Assembly (NCBI GenBank): GCA_022823225.1
Contig: JAJDXM010000012.1
Location: 1 to 47,053 of the forward strand
DNA length: 47,053 nt
DNA from: Gemmatimonadota bacterium
GTDB lineage: Bacteria; Gemmatimonadota; Gemmatimonadetes; Longimicrobiales; Gaopeijiaceae
Direction: 5' to 3'
Below, piece by piece: positions 7,024 through 13,653 of the stretch. Within the stretch, counting starts at the first letter, position 1; each line of letters begins with the position of its first letter. Below the pieces are notes generated by a model. That model did not search any database and was not told where the DNA came from. It saw only the letters and a list, made by a program, of their open reading frames with translations. Both the position numbers and the translations under genes were made by a program.

Positions 7024-8168
7024 GGGCCTGCCCGGGCGGACCATGGTTGGCTCGCTACGCGCACCACTTCCACCATGGTTCCGTCGCCCCGTTTGTGTAC
7101 GACCGGAAAGGAATCCTGCTGCTCCACTCCAAACTGCGTCTCCGCCTGGGCGACACTCGAGCCGTCTGGAAGAAAGTGATCAACGCAGGGCGGGAGAAGC
7201 GTGACGCTTTTTGGTTCCCTACCGAGAAGATCCCGGGCCACCCGGAACCCCGCGTTACTCCGTCGGGTCACCGATTCCGCGAAGAAGCGGGCGGCCGAGC
7301 GCAGATTGACCTGGGTCGAACCCCACGAGCCGCCACGCCACACTCTCGACTCGCACAGGCCATCCGTCCATGCGCTGCCGTCGTCGGGAGCGCCGTCATA
7401 GACGTTGAATTGCGCCGCGGGGACCGGGACATCGCCGGGGGTCCGAAAGCAATCCTCCGTCCATTCGAAGACGTTCCCCACGAGGTCGTACACCCCGAAC
7501 CCATTCGCCTCATATGTCCCTGCCGGGGCGGTGTATACATACCCATCACTGCACTGTGTCGTCCTGCGGTGGGGGTTGGGAGAAGGGGGCAGAGCCGCGG
7601 CCGCGTCCAGGTCGTGACCGTTCGCGTGCCGACACTGATCCGACGGCGCGTCGCCCCAATACCACCTCGTCTCCGAGCCCGCGCGCGCAACGTACTCCCA
7701 CTCCGATTCGCTCAGTAGCCGGTACGACTCCCCGGTGTGGTCGGAAAGCCACTCGACGTACGCCTTCGCGTCATGCCAGTCGACGTTGATCACCGGGCGG
7801 CTTCCGCGGCCCCATCCTTCGTCGCCTGGGCGGTACCCTCCGCATCCTCCGGCTTCGACGCAGGCATCCCACTCAGCGAAGGTCACCTCGTACCTGCCGA
7901 CCGCAAACGGAGCCGCGAACGTCACTTCATGCTGCGGGCGCTCGGACCCTTGCCCCCCTTCCCCCGACAGTGCGGTTTCCGACTCCGGCGATCCCATCAG
8001 AAAGGTCCCCGCCGGCACTACGATCACAACCGGGCACGCCTCACAGTCCTGGATGACCTCTCCTGCTTCCTGACCGGCTGCCGGAAGTCCGGAAAGAAGA
8101 ACCAGGAACAAACCCAGGACCATAACGGTGCATCCGCGGCTCCACGCCAACCTCGTGGGAATCGTCAC
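7020..8168 (-). CDS. FGE-sulfatase-fold (SUMF1/EgtB/PvdO family) secreted protein, catalytic cysteines absent
   Basis: A 382-aa protein with a Sec signal (hydrophobic VMVLGLFLVLLSGLPAAGQ) and an FGE-sulfatase domain over roughly residues 45-320. Characteristic motifs are VPAGTFLMGSPESE, GRYEVTFAEWDAC, RLLSESEWEYVARAG, GVYDLVGNVFEWTED and RVWRGGSW, ending in GFRVARDL. True formylglycine-generating enzymes have two cysteines shortly after the RGGSW motif. Here that segment reads GSTQVNLRSAAR, so the enzyme activity is unlikely. A 55-residue tail follows the domain and matches nothing I recognise. The GTG start at 8168 has a GGGAGGG site inside the end of the upstream gene. It overlaps the next propeller gene by ATGA. 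Confidence 0.85.
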   Translation of the reverse strand: MTIPTRLAWSRGCTVMVLGLFLVLLSGLPAAGQEAGEVIQDCEACPVVIVVPAGTFLMGSPESETALSGEGGQGSERPQHEVTFAAPFAVGRYEVTFAEWDACVEAGGCGGYRPGDEGWGRGSRPVINVDWHDAKAYVEWLSDHTGESYRLLSESEWEYVARAGSETRWYWGDAPSDQCRHANGHDLDAAAALPPSPNPHRRTTQCSDGYVYTAPAGTYEANGFGVYDLVGNVFEWTEDCFRTPGDVPVPAAQFNVYDGAPDDGSAWTDGLCESRVWRGGSWGSTQVNLRSAARFFAESVTRRSNAGFRVARDLLGREPKSVTLLPPCVDHFLPDGSSVAQAETQFGVEQQDSFPVVHKRGDGTMVEVVRVASQPWSARAGP

Positions 8169-8171
8169 GGT

Positions 8172-9572
8172 TCAGCCCTCCCGGTCAATTCGGTAGCCCT
8201 CCAACCTCTCCCTCCCCAACTCGTCACGCCGCGTGATCACGAACATGTCCCTGTCGATCCAGCAAGGTGCAACGACCCTGCAGAGCCACGGCTCCGCAAG
8301 GCCTTCAAGTACGCCAAGCCATCGACCCTCCGGACTGAAGACGCTCCACTGATCCGGCATTCCGGTTTCCGACGCCGACCACTCCCGCACCCACAGATGT
8401 CCCTCGGTGTCGACGACCAGGGCGGCAACTGCGGGATATGTGTCTCTCGGGGGCAGCGCCCTGACGACTGCAGCCATGTAGTCCTGCCCCAATGAATCGG
8501 CCAGTGCCGCCAGGTACTGCTTCCTTGCCTCGTCCGCCCTTGGGGTCACCGCAAGCGGATCACCGCTGCGGCGGATGCTCCGCACCAGTGTTCCGTCAAG
8601 CGCGAATTGCTGTATCTCGTTGCGGTCACCGTTGCTGATGTAGACCATCGGCGGATCGCCCCCCACCGCGATGTGCGAATCGAGCATCATGTCCGCCGGG
8701 GCCACGTCCGGGATCTCATGTTCCTCATGAAGCCGCTGTGGCACCGCCCATGCCTCCGGACCGTCCCACGTGCCCCCCAGCGGGACAGGCATGTATGTGC
8801 TGGGGTCGATCCTCGAAAACTGTACGGACGGATACCGGAACATGGTGCCATCGGCCGGGCGCGCGAAGTCGGGATCCCAGTGCTCTACCGCGACCACGAA
8901 GGACCCATCCGGCAACGGCGTCGTCGGAGATTCAGCCGTGGCGTCCGGCAGCGAAGCCAGCGTGCGGCTACGGTCGGTCGGCCGTTCGGTGAGGAGCGTG
9001 CCGGTGGTGTCGAAGTAGCTCACGGGTCCCATCCAGTGTTCCCACACCGCCAACGTGTCGGGCGGCAGGTACTGCATGTGTTCAGGACGAACGAACTCTC
9101 CGGGACCCGGCCCTCTGCCTCCGATGGCACGGGAAAGCCTGCCGGATGGCTCGAAGACAACGACCTGATGGACCCCCGCGGACAGGACTGCGATGCGATG
9201 GTCCGCCAGGCGGGCCACTCCCCTGACCTCGAAGATCAGCGCAGCCAATTCCTCACGGGTACGACTATCCCCCCATTCCTCGTCCCAGGCCAGGCCGTGT
9301 TCGGTCCCACCCAGGACGAACTCCGGCTCCGCACTCAGCGACCAGAAGCTCCCGGGCGACCGCTCCGGTGCATGGTTCTCGACGATCTCGACGCCCGCCG
9401 AGTCATGGATCGTGACCCCCTGCAGAGAGGCCGGCCGGGGCGGGTCCGGCGAGTCGGAGTCACAACCGAATCCGCCAAGGATGATCGCGAGGGTGGCGGC
9501 GGCCGCCGGGCACGCTCGGGGGCGGGTGGCGGTGCCAGGGTGCGTCTGCAAGGCAGGTCGGTCGCCATCCAT
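8172..9572 (-). CDS. Exported 6-bladed beta-propeller lipoprotein
   Basis: At 466 aa this is the longest propeller here. A long arginine/proline-rich lead (about 20 residues) precedes a hydrophobic segment ending in a lipobox (IILGGFGC), then an acidic DSDSPD spacer. The family signature RGPGPGEFVRPE is clear, and the segment VISNGDRN-like strands continue the propeller. Start choice is between an adjacent GTG (9575) and ATG (9572); both overlap or abut the TAG of the cysteine-rich gene upstream. The 3-bp gap to the FGE-like gene argues for one transcript. Ligand unknown. Confidence 0.85.
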   Translation of the reverse strand: MDGDRPALQTHPGTATRPRACPAAAATLAIILGGFGCDSDSPDPPRPASLQGVTIHDSAGVEIVENHAPERSPGSFWSLSAEPEFVLGGTEHGLAWDEEWGDSRTREELAALIFEVRGVARLADHRIAVLSAGVHQVVVFEPSGRLSRAIGGRGPGPGEFVRPEHMQYLPPDTLAVWEHWMGPVSYFDTTGTLLTERPTDRSRTLASLPDATAESPTTPLPDGSFVVAVEHWDPDFARPADGTMFRYPSVQFSRIDPSTYMPVPLGGTWDGPEAWAVPQRLHEEHEIPDVAPADMMLDSHIAVGGDPPMVYISNGDRNEIQQFALDGTLVRSIRRSGDPLAVTPRADEARKQYLAALADSLGQDYMAAVVRALPPRDTYPAVAALVVDTEGHLWVREWSASETGMPDQWSVFSPEGRWLGVLEGLAEPWLCRVVAPCWIDRDMFVITRRDELGRERLEGYRIDREG

Positions 9573-9574
9573 CA

Positions 9575-10096
9575 CTACGGCACCCCAGACTTCATTGCTG
9601 CTTCAAGTTCCGCCCGGAACTCCGGGACAATCGCGACAGTAGCCATTGGGACAACCGGATCGCAAGGTAGCATGAAATCGATCCGACCCGCTTCCCCGAG
9701 ATACTCGACTACCAAATCCCCTCGGTCTTCGAGTATTGCTGCTGCAACCATCGTAACGTCTGCCGCGTTGAGGCCTGCCCGGACCTCCGAAACAGCGTCG
9801 GCCAAGGCTTGCATCTGGCCACCGTCACCACAGGGTTGATGGCAGGGGCCACTGCGCCAGTCCGTGTGACACTCCGACTCTCCCCCACAGCGGACGCAGT
9901 GCTCACCCGCTGGTTCATCGCAGTGAAACCCGCCGGCGGTAAAGCGGTGCTGCTTCCACAACCCCCAGCCCCTCTCCTCGCACCAGGCGCAGATCACTCC
10001 GTCCTGTGCTGCGGCTGGAACGGGAGCCACTGCGGACACCGTCAGGAGTGCCCAAACGGCGAGAAGAAGGGGAAAGAGTTTGCGTGAGCTAGGCAT
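9575..10096 (-). CDS. Secreted protein with an 8-cysteine domain
   Basis: A 173-aa protein with a textbook Sec signal (residues 1-30, ending PVPAAA). The mature N-terminal region carries eight cysteines (positions 36, 39, 59, 67, 70, 76, 85, 89) in a C-x2-C, HC, C-x2-C, C-x3-C arrangement with several histidines. This could be a disulfide-knotted or metal-binding domain. A cysteine-poor helical half follows, with one more cysteine at 145. No family name is recognised. A GAGGAGG site lies 6 bases before the ATG. The shared promoter-like element at 10159-10187 is about 60 bp upstream, making this the first gene of the propeller run. A relic of a related gene lies at 5561-5863. Confidence 0.75.
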   Translation of the reverse strand: MPSSRKLFPLLLAVWALLTVSAVAPVPAAAQDGVICAWCEERGWGLWKQHRFTAGGFHCDEPAGEHCVRCGGESECHTDWRSGPCHQPCGDGGQMQALADAVSEVRAGLNAADVTMVAAAILEDRGDLVVEYLGEAGRIDFMLPCDPVVPMATVAIVPEFRAELEAAMKSGVP

Positions 10097-10370
10097 TGAA
10101 GGCCTCCTCGGGGATGTGAGACGCTGTCATGGAGGCGGTTCCTCCATAGACTAACTGCATATCAGTTCTCGACGCCAGAACGTGCAATCCCGTGCCTGGG
10201 AGCACGTCCGCGATGCTGAAAATGCGTTCCGATGCTCTCTTCCAGTGGCCGACAGCGAGCGGCTGTATTGCCAGGAAGAGCGATTTGATTGACAGAGATG
10301 CGTATAGTGGAAAGCGATGGGCTGGGTCGCCAAGCACGAGGGCGGCGAAAAGCGGGACTGTTATTCTCAT
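10089..10370 (-). CDS. Possible small exported protein, doubtful
   Basis: A 93-residue frame from the ATG at 10370, preceded by a good GGGAGG site (8-base spacing) and by a copy of the shared promoter about 60 bp upstream. Both say that something here is expressed. The protein starts like a signal peptide (MRITVPLFAALVLG) but the next residues (DPAHRFPLY) do not complete a cleavage site. The rest shows no recognisable motif and weaker third-position GC than its neighbours. Another copy of the promoter lies inside the frame. It may be a frameshifted, degenerate small exported gene, or a leader transcript. It overlaps the next gene by 8 bp. If this frame is not real, 10097-10431 holds only promoter and leader sequence. 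Confidence 0.3.
   Translation of the reverse strand: MRITVPLFAALVLGDPAHRFPLYASLSIKSLFLAIQPLAVGHWKRASERIFSIADVLPGTGLHVLASRTDMQLVYGGTASMTASHIPEEAFNA
10159..10187 (-). promoter_or_regulatory. ECF-type promoter element (copy 1), upstream of the cysteine-rich/propeller run
   Basis: On the minus strand TTGCACGTT (hexamer TTGCAC at 10187-10182) is followed after 17 bp by TGATAT (10164-10159). The -35-like half is identical to the other four copies in this window and the spacer length is the same. The -10-like half is the most divergent copy (TGATAT against TGTCTA). It lies about 62 bp before the ATG at 10096 and would start transcription near 10152. Confidence 0.6.
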
Positions 10371-10431
10371 GGCATTGCCTCCCTCTGGGGTGAACTGATC
10401 ACTCGGCGGCGGAATCGCCCTTCTGATGACA

Positions 10432-10460
10432 TAGACAGTTCCGGGACGCGAAACGTGCAA
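10432..10460 (-). promoter_or_regulatory. ECF-type promoter element (copy 2)
   Basis: TTGCACGTTT (hexamer at 10460-10455), a 17-bp spacer, then TGTCTATGTC (hexamer TGTCTA at 10437-10432) on the minus strand. Both halves match copies 3 to 5 closely, and the spacing is the same. It precedes the doubtful small gene that starts at 10370, with a predicted start of transcription near 10425. Confidence 0.65.
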
Positions 10461-10497
10461 TTTGATTTTTCCCGGCGCACGCGCGGGCCACCTTCCG

Positions 10498-11100
10498 TTA
10501 CCCCGCAGAAGCCCGGTCCACAGCTCCCAACAGGGCGCCAGCCACTTCCTTCAACTTGCTGCCGTGGCCTTCACTGACGACGACGCCCTCCTCATCGATG
10601 GCGATAATCCATGGCGCACGCGCCGTGATCATCCGCGCCGTGTCGTAGTCGAGACTTTCCGGCGTCGCCACCGGGACGTGCCATCCCATTTCGCGGGCGT
10701 AAGCCGCCGCTGGACGGGCAGATCCGGGGGAGATGACGAGAATCTGCAGGTCTTCCGCGTGCACGCCCGAAAGCCACGCCGCCCAAGCCGGCGCCACCTG
10801 CCCCGTATGGGGACAGTCCGGATCGAAGACCAGCAACAGGGTGGGGCGTTCGGCACCCAGCTGAACCACCGTGCCGTCGACGAGGTCCATCGACAGCGTC
10901 GAGATGTCGTCGCCGACGGTCAAGAAATCCGATGGGCCGAAGGCGCGGGCCCGTGCACCGAGCGCTATGAGCTGTGCGACGGCGAGGACGCCCAATCCGA
11001 GAACCAGCGTGCGTCGGCGTTGCCTTGACCGGTGCGAAGGCAGATCGTGGCAACGTTCCCTGCGGTTGCTGGTTCGATTCCGGGGAAGAAGTGTGTGCAT
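10498..11100 (-). CDS. Membrane-anchored thioredoxin-like (redoxin/MauD-type) protein with a single active-site cysteine
   Basis: A 200-aa protein with an arginine-rich cytoplasmic lead, one transmembrane segment (about residues 31-48, TLVLGLGVLAVAQLIALG) and a periplasmic thioredoxin fold. The strand-turn-helix start reads LLLVFDPDCPHTGQVAPAW. The usual CxxC is replaced by CPHT, with one cysteine at 96, as in some peroxiredoxin-like redoxins. A cis-proline-like PWIIAIDEEG segment lies near residue 167. The ATG at 11100 has AGGAG upstream and a shared promoter copy about 70 bp before it. Its neighbours encode cysteine-rich exported proteins, so a role in their thiol or disulfide chemistry is plausible but inferred. 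Confidence 0.75.
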   Translation of the reverse strand: MHTLLPRNRTSNRRERCHDLPSHRSRQRRRTLVLGLGVLAVAQLIALGARARAFGPSDFLTVGDDISTLSMDLVDGTVVQLGAERPTLLLVFDPDCPHTGQVAPAWAAWLSGVHAEDLQILVISPGSARPAAAYAREMGWHVPVATPESLDYDTARMITARAPWIIAIDEEGVVVSEGHGSKLKEVAGALLGAVDRASAG

Positions 11101-11171
11101 CGGTAGAACTCTCCTGGTCCGTGGTGGCCACCGTTCTGGTCGCCAGGGTTGGTTGTGGCTATCACCACACA

Positions 11172-11200
11172 CAGACAGGTGCCGAACGAAGAACGTGCAA
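11172..11200 (-). promoter_or_regulatory. ECF-type promoter element (copy 3), upstream of the thioredoxin-like gene
   Basis: TTGCACGTTC (hexamer at 11200-11195), a 17-bp spacer and TGTCTGTG (hexamer at 11177-11172) on the minus strand. It matches copies 2, 4 and 5 except for one base in the -10-like half. The expected start of transcription is near 11165, about 65 bases before the ATG at 11100. Confidence 0.65.
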
Positions 11201-11228
11201 TCGAGCCGATGGACCAGGTGGTCCTCGA
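11201..11228. repeat. Inverted repeat after the anti-sigma-like gene
   Basis: GGACCA (11211-11216) and TGGTCC (11219-11224) form a perfect stem with a 2-base centre. TCGAG (11201-11205) can pair with CTCGA (11224-11228) outside it, with unpaired bases between. It lies 20 bp after the stop at 11249 and directly upstream of the next promoter element. It could therefore end the sigma operon or bind a regulator. No T-tract is present. Confidence 0.35.
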
Positions 11229-11248
11229 GTCGCCGCGTACCGTGACGC

Positions 11249-11626
11249 CTACCTTGCGCGATCCCTGTTCCAGAGGTACGCCGCAACCGCGCCGCCACAC
11301 ACGACCGACGCCGCTGCGCGAAGGAGGAGGGGCGCCGTTTCCGCTCCGGTCATTCGGCCAAGGAGGAAGGCGAACATCGCCACGCCGACGAGGAGCCCGG
11401 CTATGGCAGCCTCCCAGCGGGCGGGGGGCCGTTCGAGCTTCCGCTTTCGGGGTTCCAGCCGGGAAATGGCGGCCTCGATCAGGTCATGCCGCGCGTCGCC
11501 TGGCGGGTCCATTGCCATTCGGGTCCCCTCGACCAACGCATCAGGCCGGCCGCTCGTCGGCTCTTCCACCCGATCCTGGTCGTCGGCCCGAGGGTCCGCC
11601 GGTGATGTCGTATCCGGACGCTTCAT
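11249..11626 (-). CDS. Small two-TM membrane protein, candidate anti-sigma factor
   Basis: A 125-aa protein. Residues 1-70 are hydrophilic and probably cytoplasmic, including a predicted helix HDLIEAAISRLEPRKRKLE. Two hydrophobic segments follow, at about 72-90 and 98-118. The gene starts inside the stop codon of the sigma factor (ATGA overlap), so the two are translationally coupled. An ECF sigma factor is commonly followed by its membrane-bound anti-sigma factor. I infer that role from position and topology, since I see no zinc-binding HxxxCxxC anti-sigma motif. It could instead be an unrelated small membrane protein. Confidence 0.65.
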   Translation of the reverse strand: MKRPDTTSPADPRADDQDRVEEPTSGRPDALVEGTRMAMDPPGDARHDLIEAAISRLEPRKRKLERPPARWEAAIAGLLVGVAMFAFLLGRMTGAETAPLLLRAAASVVCGGAVAAYLWNRDRAR

Positions 11627-12219
11627 TCCCGATAGTCCTTCATCATGATGCGAAGCCTCTTTCTTGCGTGCCGAAGGTTGGACCGGACGGTTTCCGGGCG
11701 CACCCCCTGAACCCTCGCCGCCTCCGCGATGGTGTACTCCTCGACATGGACCAGAAGGAAGGTGTCGCCCTGCTTCCTGGGCAGCCGCGCCACACAGTAT
11801 CGCAGCCGATCCTTGAATTCGGTTTGCGCGAGGTGCTGGGCGGGATCGAACCCGTCCTGACCCGCACCGTTCATCGACACCGCCTCGGAGAGATACCTGG
11901 CCTCCTCTCTCCGCCGCGTCTTCCGTTTGTCGGCCCAGTTGGAGCAAACGCTGCCCGCCACCCTGTTGATCCATCCGCGCAAGGAGCCGCGACCCGTGTA
12001 CTGCATGCGCCGCTCCCACACTCGGATGCACACCAATTGGAACAGGTCGTCCCGGTCGCTCTGGTCACGGGCATACGAGGCCGCCACGCTCTCGATCAGG
12101 GGGCTGAAGTGCTCCAGCACCTGACTCAGACGGTCGAGGTCACCGCTCTGGAAGTCCTTGAAGTCGAGTTCGGCTTCGTCGTCACGCTTGTCGCGGGTAC
12201 TTCTGGAACCGTCACTCAT
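11623..12219 (-). CDS. ECF-family RNA polymerase sigma factor
   Basis: A 198-aa sigma-70-family protein of ECF size. Region 2 spans roughly residues 30-105, with DRDDLFQLVCIRVWERR and a GRGSLRGWINRVAGSVCSNW segment. Region 4 spans roughly 140-190, with LPRKQGDTFLLVH, EEYTIAEAARVQGVRPE and the recognition helix TVRSNLRHARKRLR. Regions 1 and 3 are absent, as expected. It is the middle gene of three coupled by ATGA overlaps, between two membrane proteins. Upstream of the operon is a copy of a promoter repeated five times in 3.5 kb, so it is probably autoregulated. The start at ATG 12219 is fixed by the overlap. Confidence 0.9.
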   Translation of the reverse strand: MSDGSRSTRDKRDDEAELDFKDFQSGDLDRLSQVLEHFSPLIESVAASYARDQSDRDDLFQLVCIRVWERRMQYTGRGSLRGWINRVAGSVCSNWADKRKTRRREEARYLSEAVSMNGAGQDGFDPAQHLAQTEFKDRLRYCVARLPRKQGDTFLLVHVEEYTIAEAARVQGVRPETVRSNLRHARKRLRIMMKDYRE

Positions 12220-13019
12220 ACATGGCGCTTGCGCGCGATGCCGAACAGCACCGCACTCAGCAGGAGTGGCACCACCAGCGGAATCCATGCGCCCAGGATT
12301 CCCGACCGCATCGTGCCGTCCCGCACGAATGGCTGCGTCGGTCCGGCCAGCACCACAGCCCCGAAGAAGGCCAGGCCGCCCAGCACCCCCAGCGCCAGCA
12401 GAGCGTTCCTCCGGGCACCGCGCCCGAAGTTCTCGGTGAGCTGATTGGCAAACACCCCCGCGAGCGTGTTGATCAAGCCGAACACGGCCATGGCGACGGG
12501 CAGGTGGAGGTGCCACCTGAGTACGTTGGGCGGAGCCCTTGTCTGTTCGCTGACGCGCAGACTGTATTCCGCCGGCTGACTGGCTTCAACCGAGCGTAGG
12601 TTCCGGAGGATTCCCGAGGGGGTTGCGGCCCCAAACGGGTGCAAGTCAACGACCTCTGGCCCCTGGGTTTCCCAATATCGCTTTTCCATTGCAGGGGCGC
12701 CCCACGCGGCAAGATAGTAGGAAGACGCGGCGACCGCGATACCAAAGGCCGCGGCGGTTGGAAGGAGGCGTCGCGAATAACCCATCACCCGGGCGATCCT
12801 CACACCGCCTGCGAAGAGCAGGAACGGCAAGATGAAGCTCAGGTCGTCGACGATCCACCAGACCCACCATGAAGGGACCGGGAACTGGTCGTCGGATGAC
12901 CATTGGAACAGCAGCAGAGTCCTAATCCCGACCAACAGCGCACACCAAGGCAGCATGGCTGCCAGGCCCGCCGCCGCGCAGGCCAGCACGGAGGGCCGCT
13001 CAGCTGCTATCGTCCGCAT
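12216..13019 (-). CDS. Multi-pass membrane protein of unknown function in the sigma operon
   Basis: A 267-aa protein with about six hydrophobic segments: near residues 10-37, 53-70, 82-107, 172-192, 205-228 and 240-262. Between segments three and four is a hydrophilic loop of about 65 residues. The segment HLPVAMAVFGLINTLAGVFANQL recalls the late membrane segments of LptF/LptG-type permeases, but this is only a faint resemblance. It overlaps the cysteine-rich mini-protein gene by 20 bp upstream and the sigma factor by ATGA downstream, so all four genes probably share one transcript. It could be a sensor or co-regulator of the sigma factor. Confidence 0.75.
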   Translation of the reverse strand: MRTIAAERPSVLACAAAGLAAMLPWCALLVGIRTLLLFQWSSDDQFPVPSWWVWWIVDDLSFILPFLLFAGGVRIARVMGYSRRLLPTAAAFGIAVAASSYYLAAWGAPAMEKRYWETQGPEVVDLHPFGAATPSGILRNLRSVEASQPAEYSLRVSEQTRAPPNVLRWHLHLPVAMAVFGLINTLAGVFANQLTENFGRGARRNALLALGVLGGLAFFGAVVLAGPTQPFVRDGTMRSGILGAWIPLVVPLLLSAVLFGIARKRHV

Positions 13020-13239
13020 TCCAGGTTTCCAGTGTGGAAGTCTCCAGATTCGGGTCTCTACACTGCGCGTCTGTCTGACAGTGGATGCCTAGCCAGCAGC
13101 ACTTCCGACAGCAGTACGCATCCTCCCCATCGCCCCGACAGCAGTTTATGAATCCACTCCCAGGGCTCGTCGTCGTCGTAGCCTGAGCGCCTCCCAGCGC
13201 GAGGTTGAGCAAGATGAGTACCATGGCGAATCTGCGCAA
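13000..13239 (-). CDS. 8-cysteine secreted mini-protein
   Basis: A 79-aa protein. The TTG start at 13239 is preceded by AAGGAG at a good distance and gives a signal peptide (MRRFAMVLILLNLALGGAQA). The first ATG (13224) would lose the basic n-region. The mature part is about 59 residues with eight cysteines at 33, 34, 43, 44, 47, 48, 54 and 60, three of the pairs being adjacent CC. Such density suggests a disulfide-rich or metal-binding peptide. It is the first gene of the sigma-factor operon, right after a copy of the shared promoter. No family is recognised. Confidence 0.65.
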   Translation of the reverse strand: MRRFAMVLILLNLALGGAQATTTTSPGSGFINCCRGDGEDAYCCRKCCWLGIHCQTDAQCRDPNLETSTLETWNADDSS

Positions 13240-13321
13240 CGTAGTCTCTCCTTGTTGCTGTGGGGCTCACCCGGTTCGGGATCATCGCCCGTCTCTAAAG
13301 GGTTGGCTTCTCTGGGGACTA

Positions 13322-13350
13322 TAGACAGCTGCCGGCGGCAATCCGTGCAA
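13322..13350 (-). promoter_or_regulatory. ECF-type promoter element (copy 4), upstream of the sigma-factor operon
   Basis: TTGCACGGAT (hexamer at 13350-13345), a 17-bp spacer, then TGTCTATAG (hexamer at 13327-13322) on the minus strand. It stands about 85 bp before the TTG start of the mini-protein that leads the sigma-factor operon. This is the copy that would make the sigma factor autoregulated. Confidence 0.65.
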
Positions 13351-13364
13351 AACCGGCCGGTCGG

Positions 13365-13598
13365 TCAGTCGGCTGCGGCGCGGTGCCGCTCCTCTGTTGA
13401 TTCCTCGGCGGACTCTTCCGTCGTGTCCGCTTCAAACACCATCACGAGCGCCTCTTCCCGGAACGTCGCGTGCTTCAGTTGGCCCTGGACGAAGTAGCTA
13501 CAGTGCACCTCCCTGTCCTCGGTGTCTTCGACCGTCATCCACGGGCCACCACTCCTGAGCATCACGATGTCTCCAGCGTGGGGGTATTCGCTCATCAT
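13365..13598 (-). CDS. YodC/DUF2158-like small protein
   Basis: A 77-aa protein matching the YodC (DUF2158) pattern: GDIVMLRSGGPWMTVED, then VHCSYFVQGQLKHATFREEAL. This small SH3-like domain is common in proteobacteria and has no established function. An acidic tail (EESAEESTEE) follows the domain. I chose the ATG at 13598, with GGAGGGG upstream. An ATG three bases later and a GTG at 13634 are alternatives. A copy of the shared promoter lies just upstream at 13654-13682, which puts it in the same regulon as the cysteine-rich genes. Confidence 0.75.
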   Translation of the reverse strand: MMSEYPHAGDIVMLRSGGPWMTVEDTEDREVHCSYFVQGQLKHATFREEALVMVFEADTTEESAEESTEERHRAAAD

Positions 13599-13653
13599 CT
13601 GCTTCGGTCTCCCCTCCGTCGTTGCCGGACGCACTTGTGGCTTTCAATAGACA

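Noticed and set aside
7020-8168. Active formylglycine-generating enzyme for a sulfatase
   Set aside because: The two active-site cysteines are absent and no sulfatase gene is in the window.
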